Positions 1 through 15,053 of a stretch of DNA of 64,000 bases are shown here, in pieces; the stretch's first letter is position 1, and every line of letters starts with the position of its first letter. The position numbers were made by a program, and so were the translations under genes. The notes beneath the pieces were generated by a model. The model did not search any database and was not told the origin of the DNA. It saw only the letters and a list, made by a program, of their open reading frames with translations. Source of the stretch: Toxonevra muliebris (lineage: Eukaryota; Arthropoda; Insecta; Diptera; Pallopteridae); contig OY829330.1 of the NCBI GenBank assembly GCA_963691655.1, forward strand, positions 620,001 to 684,000, read 5' to 3'.

Positions 1-3000
1 CACCACATGTCCAGTAGACCTCGCCACGATTCCAGGTACCAAACTTAAAAATCGCTCTTTTTAAATTCTGGCAAAACGAAGCGGTGCTGGAATTTTGGTA
101 AATTTTCTCAGATTTTTCCACTGTATTGACCATAATTCAGAAATGGCTACAACGCAGAAGCTGCGGTATATACCACCACATGGCCAGCAGACCTCGGCAT
201 AATTCCAGGTACCAAACGTAAAAATCGCTCTTTTTAAATTCTGGCAAAACGAAGCGGTGCTGGAATTTTGGTCAATTTTCTCAGCTTTTTCCACTGTATT
301 GGCCATAATTCGGAAATGCCTACAACGCAGAAGCTGCGGTATATACCACCACATGGCCAGCAGACCTCGGTATAATTTACGGTACCTAACTTAAAAATCG
401 CTCTTTTTAAATTTTGGCAAAACGAAGCGGTGCTGGAATTTTGGTCAATTTTCTCAGCTTTTTCCATTGTATTGGCCATAACTCGGAAATGGCTACAACG
501 CAGAAGCTGCGGTATATACCACCACATGGCCAGCAGACCACGCCATGATTCCAGGTACCAAACGTAAAAATCGCTCTTTTTAAATTCTGGCAGAACGAAG
601 CGGTGCTGGAATGTTGGTCGATTTTCTCAGATTTTTCCACTTTATTCACCATAATTCGGAAGTAGCTACAACGCAGAAGCTGCGGTATATACCACCACAT
701 GGCCAGTAGATCTCGCCATGATTGCAGGTACCAAACTTAAAAATCGCTCTTTTTAAATTCTGGCAAAACGAAGCGGTGCTGGAATTTTTGGTCAATTTTC
801 TCAGCTTTTTCCACTGTATTGGCCATAATTCGGAAATAGCTACAACGCAGAAGCTGCGGTATATACCACTACATAGCCAGTAGACCGCCCCAAGATTCCA
901 GGTACCTAACTTAAAAATCACTCTTTTTAAATTCTGGCAAAACGAAGCGGTGCTGAAATTTTGGTCAATTTTCTCAGATTTTTCCACTGTATTGGCCATA
1001 ATTCGGAAATGGCTACAACGCAGAAGCTGCGGTATATACCACCACATGGCCAGTAGACCTTGGCATAATTTAAGGTACCTAACTTAAAAATGGCTTTTCT
1101 TAAATTCTGGCAAAACGAAGCGGTGCTGGAATTTTGGTCAATTTTCTCAGCTTTTTCCACTGTATTAACCATAATTTGGAATTGGCTACAACGCAGAAGT
1201 TGCGGTATATACCACAACATGGCCAGCAGACCTCGGTATAATTTAAGGTACCTAACTTAAAAATCGCTCTTTTTAAATTCTGGCAGAACGAAGCGGTGCT
1301 GGAATGTTGGTCGATTTTCTCAGCTTTTTCCATTGTATTGGCCATAATTCAGAAATGGCTACAACGCAGAAGCTGCGGTATATACCACCACATGGCCAGC
1401 AGACCTCGGCATAATTTAAGGTACCTAACTTAAAAATCGCTTTTCTTAAATTCTGGCAAAACGAAGCGGTGCTGGAATTTTGGTCAATTTTCTCAGCTTT
1501 GTCCACTGTATTGACCATAATGTGGAAATGGCTACAACGCTGAAGCTGCGGTATATACCACCACATGGCCAGCAGACCTCGGTATAATTTACGGTACCTA
1601 ACTTAAAAATCGCTCTTTTTAAATTCTGGCAAAACGAAGCGGTGCTGGAATTTTGGTCAATTTTCTCAGCTTTTTCCACTGTATTGGCCATAATTCAGAA
1701 ATGGCTACAACGCAGAAGCTGCGGTATATACCACCACATGGCCAGCAGACCTCGGCATAATTTAAGGTACCAAACTTAAAAATCGCTCTTTTTAAATTCT
1801 GGCAAAACTAAGCGGTGCTGGAATTTTGGTCAATTTTCTCAGCTTTTTCCACTGTATTGGCCATAATTCGGAAATGCCTACAACGCAGAAGCTGCGGTAA
1901 ATACCACCACATGGCCAGTAGACCACGCCATGATTCCAGGTACCAAACGTAAAAATCGCTCTTTTTAAATTCTGGCAGAACGAAGCGGTGCTGGAATGTT
2001 GGTCGTTTTTCTCAGATTTTTCCAGTTTATTCACCATAATTCGGAAATAGCTACAACGCAGAAGCTGCGGTATATACCACCACATGGCCAGTAGATCTCG
2101 CCACGATTGCAGGTATCAAACTTAAAAATCGCTCTTTTTAAATTCTGGCAAAACGAAGCGGTGCTGGAATTTTGGTCAATTTTCTCAGCTTTTTCCACTG
2201 TATTGGCCATAATTCGGAAATGGCTACAACGCAGAAGCTGCGGTATATACCACCACATGGCAAGTAGACCTCGCCATGATTCCAGGTACCTAACTTAAAA
2301 ATCGCTCTTTTTAAATTCTGGCAGAACGAAGCGGTGCTGGAATGTTGGTCGTTTTTCTCAGATTTTTCCACTTTATTCACCATAATTCGGAAATGCCTAC
2401 AACGCAGAAGCTGCGGTATATACCACCACATGGCCAGTAGATCTCGCCATGATTGCAGGTACCAAACTTAAAGATCGCTCTTTTTAAATTCTGGCAAAAC
2501 GAAGCGGTGCTGGAATTTTGGTCAATTTTCTCAGCTTTTTCCATTGTATTGGCCATAACTCGGAAATGGCTACAACGCAGAAGCTGCGGTATATACCACC
2601 ACATGGCCAGCTGACCTCGGTATAATTTACGGTACCCAACTTAAAAATCGCTCTTTTTAAATTCTGGCAAAACGAAGCGGTGCTGGAATTTTGGTCAATT
2701 TTCTCAGCTTTTTCCACTGTGTTGGCCATAATTCGGAAATAGCTACAACGCAGAAGCTGCGGTATATACCACCATATGGCCAGTAGACCTCGGCATAATT
2801 CCAGGTACCAAACTTAAAAATCGCTCTTTTTAAATTCTGGCAAAACGAATCGGAGCTGGAATTTTGGTCAATTTTCTCAGCTTTTTCCACTGTATTGGCC
2901 ATAATTCGGAAATGCCTACAACGCAGAAGCTACGGTATATACCACCACATGGCCAGCAGACCTCGGTATAATTTAAGGTACCTAACTTAAAAATCGCTCT

Positions 3001-6000
3001 TTTTAAATTCTGGCAAAACGAAGCGGTGCTGGAATTTTGGTCAATTTTCTCAGCTTTTTCCACTTTATTGACCATAATTCGGAAATGGCTACAACGCAGA
3101 AGCTGCGGTATACACCACCACATGGCCAGTAGACCTCGCCATGATTCCAGGTACCTAACTTAAAAATCGCTCTTTTTAAATTCTGGCAAAACGAATCGGA
3201 GCTGGAATTTTGGTCAATTTTCTCAGCTTTTTCCACTGTATTGGCCATAATTCGGAAATGCCTACAACGCAGAAGCTGCGGTATATACCACCACATGGCC
3301 AGCAGACCTCGGTATAATTTAAGGTACCTAACTTAAAAATCGCTCTTTTTAAATTCTGGCAAAACGAAGCGGTGCTGGAATTTTGGTCAATTTTCTCAGC
3401 TTTTTCCACTTTATTGACCATAATTCGGAAATGGCTACAACGCAGTAGCTGGGGTATATACCACAACATGGCCAGCAGACCGCGGCATAATTTAAGGTAC
3501 CAAACGTAAAAATCGCTGTTTTTAAATTCTGGCAAAACGAAGCGGTGCTGGAATTTTTGTCAATTTTCTCAGATTTTTCCACTGTATTGACCATAATTCG
3601 GAAACAGCTACAACGCAGAAGCTGCAGTATATTCCACCACATGGCCAGTAGACCTCGCCATGATTGCAGGTACCAAACTTAAAAATCGCTCTTTTTAAAT
3701 TCTGGCAAAACGAAGCGGTGCTGGAATTTTGGTCAATTTTCTCAGCTTTTTCCACTTTATTGACCATAATTCGGAAATGGCTACAACGCAGTAGCTGGGG
3801 TATATACCACAACATGGCCAGCAGACCGCGGCATAATTTAAGGTACCAAACGTAAAAATCGCTGTTTTTAAATTCTGGCAAAACGAAGCGGTGCTGGAAT
3901 TTTGGTCAATTTTCTCAGCTTTTTCCACTGTATTGACCATAATTTGGAAATGGCTACAACGCAGAAACCGCGGTATATACCACCATATGGCCAGCAGACC
4001 TCGGTATAATTTAAGGTACCTAACTTAAAAATCGCTCTTTTTAAATTCTGGCAAAACGAAGCGGTGCTGGAATTTTGGTCAATTTTCTCAGCTTTTTCCA
4101 CTTTATTAGCCATAATTCGGAAATGCCTACAACGCAGAAGCTGCGGTATATACCACCACATGGCCAGTAGACCACGCCATGATTCCAGGTACCAAACGTA
4201 AAAATCGCTCTTTTTAAATTCTGGCAGAACGAAGCGGTGCTGGAATGTTGGTCGATTTTCTCAGATTTTTCCACTTTATTCACCATAATTCGGAAATAGC
4301 TACAACGCAGAAGCTGCGGTATATACCACCACATGGCCAGTAGATCTCGCCATGATTGCAGGTACCAAACTTAAAAATCGCTCATTTTAAATTCTGGCAA
4401 AACGAAGCGGTGCTGGAATTTTGGTCAATTTTCTCAGCTTTTTCCATTGTATTGCCCATAACTCGGAAATGGCTACAACGCAGAAGCTGCGGTATATACC
4501 ACCACATGGCCAGCTGACCTCGGTATAATTTACGGTACCTAACTTAAAAATCGCTCTTTTTAAATTCTGACAAAACGAAGCGGTGCTGGAATTTTGGTCA
4601 ATTTTCTCAGCTTTTTCCATTGTATTGGCCATAATTCAGAAATGGCTACAACGCAGAAGCTGCGGTATATACCACCACATGGCCAGCGGACCTCGGCATA
4701 ATTTAAGGTACCAAACGTAAAAATCGCTCTTTTTAAATTCTGGCAAAACGAAGCGGTGCTGGAATTTTGGTCAATTTTCTCAGCTTTTTCCACTGTATTG
4801 GCCATAATTCGGAAATGCCTACAACGCAGAAGCTGCGGTATATACCACCACATGGCCAGCAGACCTCGGTATAATTTACGGTACCTAACTTAAAAATCGC
4901 TCTTTTTAAATTCTGGCAAAACGAAGCGGTGCTGGAATTTTGGTCAATTTTCTCAGCTTTTTCCACTGTATTGACCATAATTTGGAAATGGCTACAACGC
5001 AGAAGCTGCGGTATATACCACCACATGGCCAGCTGACCTCGGTATAATTTACGGTACCTAACTTAAAAATCGCTCTTTTTAAATTCTGGCAAAACTAAGC
5101 GGTGCTGGAATTTTGGTCAATTTTCTCAGCTTTTTCCATTGTATTGGCCATAATTCAGAAATGGCTACAACGCAGAAGCTGCGGTATATACCACCACATG
5201 GCCAGCAGACCTCGGCACAATTTAAGGTACCTAACTTAAAAATCGCTTTTCTTAAATTCTGGCAAAACGAAGCGGTGCTGGAATTTTGGTCAATTTTCTC
5301 AGATTTTTCCACTTTATTGACCATAATTCGGAAATAGCTACAACGCAGAAGCTGCGGTATATACCACCACATGGCCAGCAGACCTCGACATAATTTAAGG
5401 TACCAAACGTAAAAATCGCTCTTTTTAAATTCTGGCAAAACGAAGCGGTGCTGGAATTTTGGTCAATTTTCTCAGCTTTTTCCACTTTATTGGCCATAAT
5501 TCGGAAATGCCTACAACGCAGAAGCTGCGGTATATACCACCACATGGCCAGCAGACCTCGGTATAATTTAAGGTACCTAACTTAAAAATCGCTCTTTTTA
5601 AATTCTGGCAAAACGAAGCGGTGCTGGAATTTTGGTCAATTTTCTCAGCTTTTTCCACTTTATTGACCATAATTCGGAAATGCCTACAACGCAGAAGCTG
5701 CGGTATATACCACCACATGGCCAGCAGACCTCGGTATAATTTAAGGTACCTAACTTAAAAATCGCTCTTTTTAAATTTTGGCAAAAGGAAGCGGTGCTGG
5801 AATTTTGGTCAATTTTCTCAGCTTTTCCATTGTATTGGCCATAACTCGGAAATGGCTACAACGCAGAAGCTGCGGTATATACCACCACATGGCCAGCAGA
5901 CCACGCCATGATTCCAGGTACCAAACGTAAAAATCGCTCTTTTTAAATTCTGGCAGAACGAAGCGGTGCTGGAATGTTGGTCGATTTTCTCAGATTTTTC

Positions 6001-9000
6001 CACTTTATTCACCATAATTCGGAAATAGCTACAACGCAGAAGCTGCGGTATATACCATCACATGGCCAGTAGATCTCGCCATGATTGCAGGTACCAAACT
6101 TAAAAATCGCTTTTCTTAAATTCTGGCAAAACGAAGCGGTGCTGGAATTTTGGTCAATTTTCTCAGCTTTTTCCACTGTATTGACCATAATTTGGAAATG
6201 GCTACAACGCAGAAGCTGCGGTATATACCACCACATGGCCAGCAGACCTCGGTATAATTTACGGTACCTAACTTAAAAATCGCTCTTTTTAAATTTTGGC
6301 AAAACGAAGCGGTGCTGGAATTTTGGTCAATTTTCTCAGCTTTTTCCACTGTATTGGCCATAATTTGGAAATGCCTACAACGCAGAAGCTGCGGTATATA
6401 CCACCACATGGCCAGTAGACCTCGGCATAATTTAAGGTACCTAACTTAAAAATGGCTTTTCTTAAATTCTGGCAAAACGAAGCGGTGCTGGAATTTTGGT
6501 CAATTTTCTCAGCTTTTTCCACTGTATTGACCATATTTTGGAATTGGCTACAACGCAGAAGTTGCGGTATATACCACAACATGGCCAGCAGACCTCGGTA
6601 TAATTTAAGGTACCTAACTTAAAAATCGCTCTTTTTAAATTCTGGCAAAACGAAGCGGTGCTGGAATGTTGGTCGATTTTCTCAGCTTTTTCCATTGTAT
6701 TGGCCATAATTCAGAAATGGCTACAACGCAGAAGCTGCGGTATATACCACCACATGGCCAGCAGACCTCGGCATAATTTAAGGTACCTAACTTAAAAATC
6801 GCTCTTTTTAAATTCTGGCAAAACGAAGCGGTGCTGGAATTTTGGTCAATTTTCTCAGCTTTTTCCACTGTATTGACCATAATTTGGAAATGGCTACAAC
6901 GCAGAAGCTGTGGTATATACCACCACATGGCCAGCAGACCTCGGTATAATTTACGGTACCTAACTTAAAAATCTCTCTTTTTAAATTCTGGCAAAACGAA
7001 GCGGTGCTGGAATTTTGGTCAATTTTCTCAGCTTTTTCCACTGTATTGGCCATAATTCAGAAATGGCTACAACGCAGAAGCTGCGGTATATACCACCACA
7101 TGGCCAGCAGACCTCAGCATAATTTAAGGTACCTAACTTAAAAATGGCTTTTCTTAAATTCTGGCAAAACGAAGCGGTGCTGGAATTTTGGTCAATTTTC
7201 TCAGATTTTTCCACTATATTGACCATAATTTAAAATTGGCTACAACGCAGAAGTTGCAATATATACCACAACATGGCCAGCAGACCTCGGTATAATTTAA
7301 GGTACCTAACTTAAAAATCGCTCTTTTTAAATTCTGGCAGAACGAAGCGGTGCTGGAATGTTGGTCGATTTTCTCAGATTTTTCCACTTTATTCACCATA
7401 ATTCGGAAATAGCTACAACGCAGAAGCTGCGGTATATACCACCACATGGCCAGTAGATCTCGCCATGATTGCAGGTACCAAACTTAAAAATCGCTCTTTT
7501 TAAATTCTGGCAAAACGAAGCGTTGCTGGAATTTTGGTCAATTTTCTCAGATTTTTCCACTTTATTGGCCATAATTCAGAAATGCCTACAACGCAGAAGC
7601 TGCGGTATATACCACAACATGGCCAGCAGACCTCGGCATAATTTAAGGTACCAAACTTAAAAATCGCTCTTTTTAAATTCTGGCAAAACTAAGCGGTGCT
7701 GGAATTTTGGTCAATTTTCTCAGCTTTTTCCACTGTATTGGCCATAATTCGGAAATGCCTACAACGCAGAAGCTGCGGTATATACCACCACATGGCCAGT
7801 AGACCACGCCATGATTCCAGGTACCAAACGTAAAAATCGCTCTTTTTAAATTCTGGCAGAACGAAGCGGTGCTGGAATGTTGGTCGATTTTCTCAGATTT
7901 TTCCACTTTATTCACCATAACTCGGAAATAGCTACAACGCAGAAGCTGCGGTATATACCACCACATGGCCAGTAGATCTCGCCATGATTGCAGGTACCAA
8001 ACTTAAAAATCGCTCTTTTTAAATTCTGGCAAAACGAAGCGGTGCTGGAATTTTGGTCAATTTTCTCAGCTTTTTCCATTGTATTGGCCATAACTCGGAA
8101 ATGGCTACAACGCAGAAGCTGCGGTATATACCACCACATGGCCAGCTGACCTCGGTATAATTTACGGTACCTAACTTAAAAATCGCTCTTTTTAAATTCT
8201 GGCAAAACGAAGCGGTGCTGGAATTTTGGTCAATTTTCTCAGCTTTTTCCATTGTATTGGCCATAATTCAGAAATGGCTACAACGCAGAAGCTGCGGTAT
8301 ATACCACCACATGGCCAGCAGACCTCGGCATAATTTAAGGTACCAAACGTAAAAATCGCTCTTTTTAAATTCTGGCAAAACGAAGCGGTGCTGGAATTTT
8401 GGTCAATTTTCTCAGCTTTTTCCACTGTATTGGCCATAATTCGGAAATGCCTACAACGCAGAAGCTGCGGTATATACCACCACATGGCCAGCAGACCTCG
8501 GTATAATTTACGGTACCTAACTTAAAAATCGCTCTTTTTAAATTCTGGCAAAACGAAGCGGTGCTGGAATTTTGGTCAATTTTCTCAGATTTTTCTACTT
8601 TATTGACCATAATTCGGAAATAGCTACAACGCAGAAGCTGCGGTATATACCACCACATGGCCAGGAGACCTCTACATGATTTAAGGTACCAAACGTAAAA
8701 ATCGCTCTTTTTAAATTCTGGCAAAACGAAGCGGTGCTGGAATTTTGGTCAATTTTCTCAGCTTTTTCCACTTTATTGGCCATAATTCGGAAATGCCTAC
8801 AACGCAGAAGCTGCGGTATATACCACCACATGGCCAGCAAACCTCGGTATAATTTAAGGTACCTAACTTAAAAATCGCTCTTTTTAAATTCTGGCAAAAC
8901 GAAGCGGTGCTGGAATTTTGGTCAATTTTCTCAGCTTTTTCCACTTTATTGACCATAATTCGGAAATGCCTACAACGCAGAAGCTGCGGTATATACCACC

Positions 9001-9046
9001 ACATGGCCAGTAGACCTCGCCATGATTCCAGGTACCTAACTTAAAA

Positions 9047-9566
9047 ATCGCTCTTTTTAAATTCTGGCAAAACGAAGCGGTGCTGGAATTTTGGTAAATT
9101 TTCTCAGCTTTTTCTACTTTTTTGACCATAATTCGGGAATGGCTACAACGCAGAAGCTGCGGTATATACCACCACATGGCCAGCAGACCTCGGCATAATT
9201 TAAGGTACCTAACTTAAAAATCGCTCTTTTTAAATTCTGGCAAAACGAAGCGGTGCTGGAATTTTGGTAAATTTTCTCAGCTTTTTCTACTTTTTTGACC
9301 ATAATTCCGGAATGGCTACAACGCAGAAGCTGCGGTATATACCACCACATGGCCAGCAGACCTCGGCATAATTTAAGGTACCTAACTTAAAAATCGCTCT
9401 TTTTAAATTCTGGCAAAACGAAGCGGTGCTGGAATTTTGGTAAATTTTCTCAGCTTTTTCTACTTTTTTGACCATAATTCGGGAATGGCTACAACGCAGA
9501 AGCTGCGGTATATACCACCACATGGCCAGCAGACCTCGGCATAATTTAAGGTACCTAACTTAAAAA
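9047..9566 (+). repeat. Local amplification of one monomer variant (three adjacent copies)
   Basis: Three adjacent monomers share rare diagnostic changes: TTTTTCTACTTTTTTGACC in place of the usual TTTTTCCACTNTATTGACC, and CGGGAATGG or CCGGAATGG in place of CGGAAATGG. They sit at 173-bp steps near 9,107, 9,280 and 9,453. Neighbouring monomers lack the changes, which points to a recent local duplication. Confidence 0.8.
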
Positions 9567-12500
9567 TCGCTCTTTTTAAATTCTGGCAAAACGAAGCGGT
9601 GCTGGAAATTTGGTCAATTTTCTCAGCTTTTTCCACTCTATTGGCCATAATTCAGAAATGGCTACAACGCAGAAGCTGCGGTATATACCACCACATGGCC
9701 AGCAGACCTCGGCATAATTTAAGGTACCTAACTTAAAAATGGCTTTTCTTTAATTCTGGCAAAACGAAGCGGAGCTGGAATTTTGGTCAATTTTCTCAGC
9801 TTTTTCCACTGTATTGACCATAATTTGGAATTGGCTACAACGCAAAAGTTGCGGTATATACCACAACATGGCCAGCAGACCTCGGTATAATTTAAGGTAC
9901 CTAACTTAAAAATCGCTCTTTTTAAATTCTGGCAGAACGAAGCGGTGCTGGAATGTTGGTCGATTTTCTCAGATTTTTCCACTTTATTCACCATAATTCG
10001 GAAATAGCTACAACGCAGAAGCTGCGGTATATACCACCACATGGCCAGTAGATCTCGCCATGATTGCAGGTACCAAACTTAAAAATCGCTCTTTTTAAAT
10101 TCTGGCAAAACGAAGCGGTGCTGGAATTTTGGTCAATTTTCTCAGCTTTTTCCACTTTATTGACCATAATTCGGCAATGCCTACAACGCAGAAGCTGCGG
10201 TATATACCACCACATGGCCAGTAGATCTCGCCATGATTGCAGGTACCAAACTTAAAAATCGCTCTTTTTAAATTCTGGCAAAACGAAGCGGTGCTGGAAT
10301 TTTGGTCAATTTTCTCAGCTTTTTCCACTGTATTGGCCATAATTCGGAAATAGCTACAACGCAGAAGCTGCGGTATATACCACTACATAGCCAGTAGACC
10401 GCCCCATGATTCCAGGTACCTAACTTAAAAATCACTCTTTTTAAATTCTGGCAAAACGAAGCGGTGCTGAAATTTTGGTCAATTTTCTCAGATTTTTCCA
10501 CTGTATTGACCATAATTCGGAAATGGCTACAACGCAGAAGCTGCGGTATATACCACCACATGGCCAGCAGACCTCGGTATAATTTGAGGTACCAAACTTA
10601 AAAATCGTTTTTTTAAAATTCTGGCAGAACGAAGCGGTGCTGGAATTTTGGTCGATTTTCTCAGATTTTTCCACTTTATTGACCATAATTCGGAAATAGC
10701 TACAACGCAGAAGCTGCGGTATATACCACCACATGGCCAGTAGATCTCGGCATGATTGCAGGTACCAAGCTTAAAAATCGCTCTTTTTAAATTCTGGCAG
10801 AACGAATCGGAGCTGGAATTTTGGTCAATTTTCTCAGATTTTTCCACTTTATTGGCCATAAGTCGGAAATGGCTTTATCCCAGAAGCTGCGGTATATACC
10901 ACAACATGGCCAGCAGACCTCGGTATAATTTGAGGTACCTAACTTAAAAATCGCTGTTTTTAAATTCTGGCAGAACGAAGCGGTGCTGGAATTTTGGTCA
11001 ATTTTCTCAGCTTTTTCCACTTTATTGACTATAATTCGGAAATAGCTACAACGCAGAAGCTGCGGTATATACCACCACATGGCCAGTAGACCTCGGCATA
11101 ATTCCAGGTACCAAACTTAGAAGTCGCTCTTTTTAAATTCTGGCAAATCGAAGCGGTGCTGAAATTTTGGTCAATTTTCTCAGCTCTTTCCATTGTATTG
11201 CCCATAACGCGGAAATGGCTACAACGCAAAAGCTGCGGTTTATACCACCACATGGCCAGTAGATCTCGTTATGATTGCGGGTACCAAACTTAAAAATCGC
11301 TCTTTTTAAATTCTGGCAAAACGAAGCGGTGCTGGAATTTTGGTCGATTTTCTCAGATTTTTCCACTTTATTGACGATAATTCGGAAATAGCTACAACGC
11401 AGAAGCTGCGGTATATACCACCACATGGCCAGTAGATCTCGGCATGATTGCAGGTACCAAGCTTAAAAATCGCTGTTTTTAAATTCTGGCAGAACGAATC
11501 GGAGCTGGAATTTTGGTAAATTTTCTCAGCTTTTTCCACTGTATTGGCCATAATTCGGAAATGGCTACAACGCAGAAGCTGCGGTATATACCACAACATG
11601 GCCAGCAGACCTCGGTATAATTTGAGGTACCTAACTTAAAAATCGCTCTTTTTAAATTCTGGCAGAACGAAGCGGTGCTGGAATTTTGGTCGATTTTCTC
11701 AGATTTTGCCACTTTATTGACCATAATTCGGAAACAGCTACAACGCAGAAGCTGCGGTATATACCACCACATGGCCAGTAGATCTCGGCATGATTCCAGG
11801 TACCTACCTTAAAAATCCCTCTTTTTAAATTCTGGCAAAACGAATCGGAGCTGGAATTTTGGTCAATTTTCTCAGCTTTTTCCACAGTATTGGCCATAAT
11901 TCAGAAATGGCCACAGCGCAGAAGCTGCGGTATATACCACCACATGGCCAGTAGACTTCGCCATGATTCAAGGTGCCAAACTTAAAAATCGCTCTTTTTA
12001 AATTCTGGCAAAACGAAGCGGTGCTGGAATTTTGGTCAATTTTCTCAGATTTTTCCACTGTATTGGCCATAATTCAGAAATGCCTACAACGCAGAAGCTG
12101 CGGTATATACCACCACATGGCCAGCAGACCTCGGCATAATTTAAGGTACCTAACTTAAAAATGGCTTTTCTTAAATTCTGGCAAAACGAAGCGGTGCTGG
12201 AATTTTGGTCAATTTTCTCAGCTTTTTCCACTGTATTGACCATAATTTGGAATTGGCTACAACGCCGAAGTTGCGGTATATACCACAACATGGCCAGCAG
12301 ACCTCGGTATAATTTAAGGTACCTAACTTAAAAATCGCTCTTTTTAAATTCTGGCAGAACGAAGCGGTGCTGGAATTTTCGTCGATTTTCTCAGATTTTT
12401 CCACTTTATTGACCATAATTCGGAAATAGCTACAACGCAGAAGCTGCGGTATATACCACCACATGGCCAGTAGATCTCGCCATGATTGCAAGTACCAAAC

Positions 12501-13359
12501 TTAAAAATCGCTCTTTTTAAATTCTGGTAAAACGAAGCGGTGCTGGAATTTTGGTCAATTTTCTCAGCTTTTTCCATTGTATTGGCCATAACTCGGAAAT
12601 GGCTACAACGCAGAAGCTGCGGTATATACCACCACATGGCCAGCAGACCTCGGTATAATTTAAGGTACCTAACTTAAAAATCGCTCATTTTAAATTCTGG
12701 CAAAACGAAGCGGTGCTGGAATTTTGGTCAATTTTCTCAGCTTTTTCCACTGTATTGACCATAATTTGGAAATGGCTACAACGCAGAAGCTGCGGTATAT
12801 ACCACAACATGGCCAGCAGACCTCGGTATAATTTAAGGTACCTAACTTAAAAATCGCTCTTTTTAAATTCTGGCAGAACGAAGCGGTGCTGGAATTTTGG
12901 TCAATTTTCTCAGATTTTTCCACTTTATTGACCATAATTCGGAAATAGCTACAACGCAGAAGCTGCGGTATATACCACCACATGGCCAGCAGACCTCGGC
13001 ATAATTTAAGGTACCAAACTTAAAAATCGCTCTTTCTAAATTCTGGCAAAACGAAGCGGTGCTGGAATTTTGGTCAATTTTCTCAGCTTTTTCCACTTTA
13101 TTGGCCATAATTCGGAAAGGCCTACAACGCAGAAGCTGCGGTATATACCACCACATGGCCAGCAGACCTCGGTATAATTTAAGGTACCTAACTTAAAAAT
13201 CGCTCTTTTTAAATTCTGGCAAAACGAAGCGGTGCTGGAATTTTGGTCAATTTTCTCAGCTTTTTCCACTTTATTGACCATAATTCGGAAATGGCTACAA
13301 CGCAGTAGCTGGGGTATATACCACAACATGGCCAGCAGACCGCGGCATAATTAAAGGTA

Positions 13360-14920
13360 CCAAACGTAAAAATCGCTGTGTTTAAATTCTGGCAAAACGA
13401 AGCGGTGCTGTAATTTTGGCCGATTTTCTCAGATTTTTCCACTTTATTGACCATAATTCGGAAATAGCTACAACGCAGAAGCTGCGGTATATTCCACCAC
13501 ATGGCCAGTAGACCTCGCCATGATTCCAGGTACCAAACTTAAAAATCGCTCTTTTTAAATTCTGGCAAAACGAAGCGGTGCTGGAATTTTTGGTCAATTT
13601 TCTCAGCTTTTTCCACTGTATTGGCCATAATTCGGAAATAGCTACAACGCAGAAGCTGCGGTATATACCACTACATAGCCAGTAGACCGCGCCATGATTC
13701 CAGGTACCTAACTTAAAAATCACTCTTTTTAAATTCTGGCAAGACGAAGCGGTGCTGAAATTTTGGTCAATTTTCTCAGATTTTTCCACTGTATTGGCCA
13801 TAATTCGGAAATGGCTACAACGCAGAAGCTGCGGTATATACCACAACATGGCCAGCAGACCTCGGTATAATTTGAGGTACCTAACTTAAAAATCGCTCGT
13901 TTTAAATTCTGGCAGAACGAAGCGGTGCTGGAATTTTGGTCGATTTTCTCAGATTTTTCCACTTTATTGACCATAATTCGGAAATAGCTAATACGCAGAA
14001 GCTGCGGTATATTCCACCACATGGCCAGCAGACCTCGCCATGATTCCAGGTGCCAAACTTAAAAATCGCTCTTTTTAAATTCTGGCAAAACGAAGCGGTG
14101 CTGGAATTTTTGGTCAATTTTCTCAGCTTTTTCCACTGTATTGGCCATAATTCGGAAATAGCTACAACGCAGAAGCTGCGGTATATACCACTACATAGCC
14201 AGTAGACCGCGCCATGATTCCAGGTACCTAACTTAAAAATCACTCTTTTTAAATTCTGGCAAGACGAAGCGGTGCTGAAATTTTGGTCAATTTTCTCAGA
14301 TTTTTCCACTGTATTGGCCATAATTCGGAAATGGCTACAACGCAGAAGCTGCGGTATATACCACAACATGGCCAGCAGACCTCGGTATAATTTGAGGTAC
14401 CAAACGTAAAAATCGCTGTGTTTAAATTCTGGCAAAACAAAGCGGTGCTGGAATTTTGGCCGATTTTCTCAGATTTTTCCACTTTATTGACCATAATTCG
14501 GAAATAGCTACAACGCAGAAGCTGCGGTATATTCCACCACATGGCCAGTAGACCTCGCCATGATTCCAGGTACCAAACTTAAAAATCGCTCTTTTTAAAT
14601 TCTGGCAAAACGAAGCGGTGCTGGAATTTTTGGTCAATTTTCTCAGCTTTTTCCACTGTATTGGCCATAATTCGGAAATAGCTACAACGCAGAAGCTGCG
14701 GTATATACCACCACATGGCCAGCAGACCTCGGCATGATTCCAGGTACCTAACTTAAAAATCACTCTTTTTAAATTCTGGCAAGACGAAGCGGTGCTGAAA
14801 TTTTGGTCAATTTTCTCAGATTTTTCCACTGTATTGGCCATAATTCGGAAATGGCTACAACGCAGAAGCTGCGGTATATACCACAACATGGCCAGCAGAC
14901 CGCGGCATAATTAAAGGTAC
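13360..14920 (+). repeat. Three-monomer higher-order repeat, 520-bp unit, about 3 copies
   Basis: Blocks recur at 520 bp, which is three 173-bp monomers plus one extra T. The extra T gives GCTGGAATTTTTGG near 13,581, 14,101 and 14,621. Linked markers (TAGCCAGTAGACCGCGCC and the GTGTTTAAATTC variant) recur at the same spacing. The unit lies next to the retrotransposon insertion, and related monomers continue on the far side of the element at 26,204-27,480, so the higher-order structure predates the insertion. Confidence 0.8.
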
Positions 14921-15049
14921 CAAACGTAAAAATCGCTGTGTTTAAATTCTGGCAAAACGAAGCGGTGCTGGAATTTTGGCCGATTTTCTCAGATTTTTCC
15001 ACTTTATTGACCATAATTCGGAAATAGCTACAACGCAGAAGCTGCGGTA

Positions 15050-15053
15050 TATT
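15050..15053. repeat. Target-site duplication TATT, left copy
   Basis: TATT directly precedes the TG that opens the left LTR and is repeated directly after the CA that closes the right LTR (26,204-26,207). Removing the element and one TATT restores GGTATATTCC, a satellite variant found intact in nearby monomers. Confidence 0.93.

Larger units (their letters stand above)
1..15053 (+). repeat. 173-bp satellite, array A left segment
   Basis: About 87 head-to-tail monomers of 173 bp, with recurring landmarks at exactly 173-bp steps. Each monomer carries a KpnI-type GGTACC, the perfect palindrome GGTATATACC, a TTTTTAAATTCTGG block and a CGAAGCGGTGCTGGAATTTT block. Monomers differ by scattered substitutions and occasional 1-bp indels, so this segment is moderately heterogeneous. 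The unit length is close to a nucleosomal repeat, as in many (peri)centromeric satellites. A function at the centromere is possible but not shown by the sequence. The array begins before the window and is interrupted on the right by the retrotransposon. The strand given is that of the monomer as read here; array B is the reverse. Confidence 0.97.
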
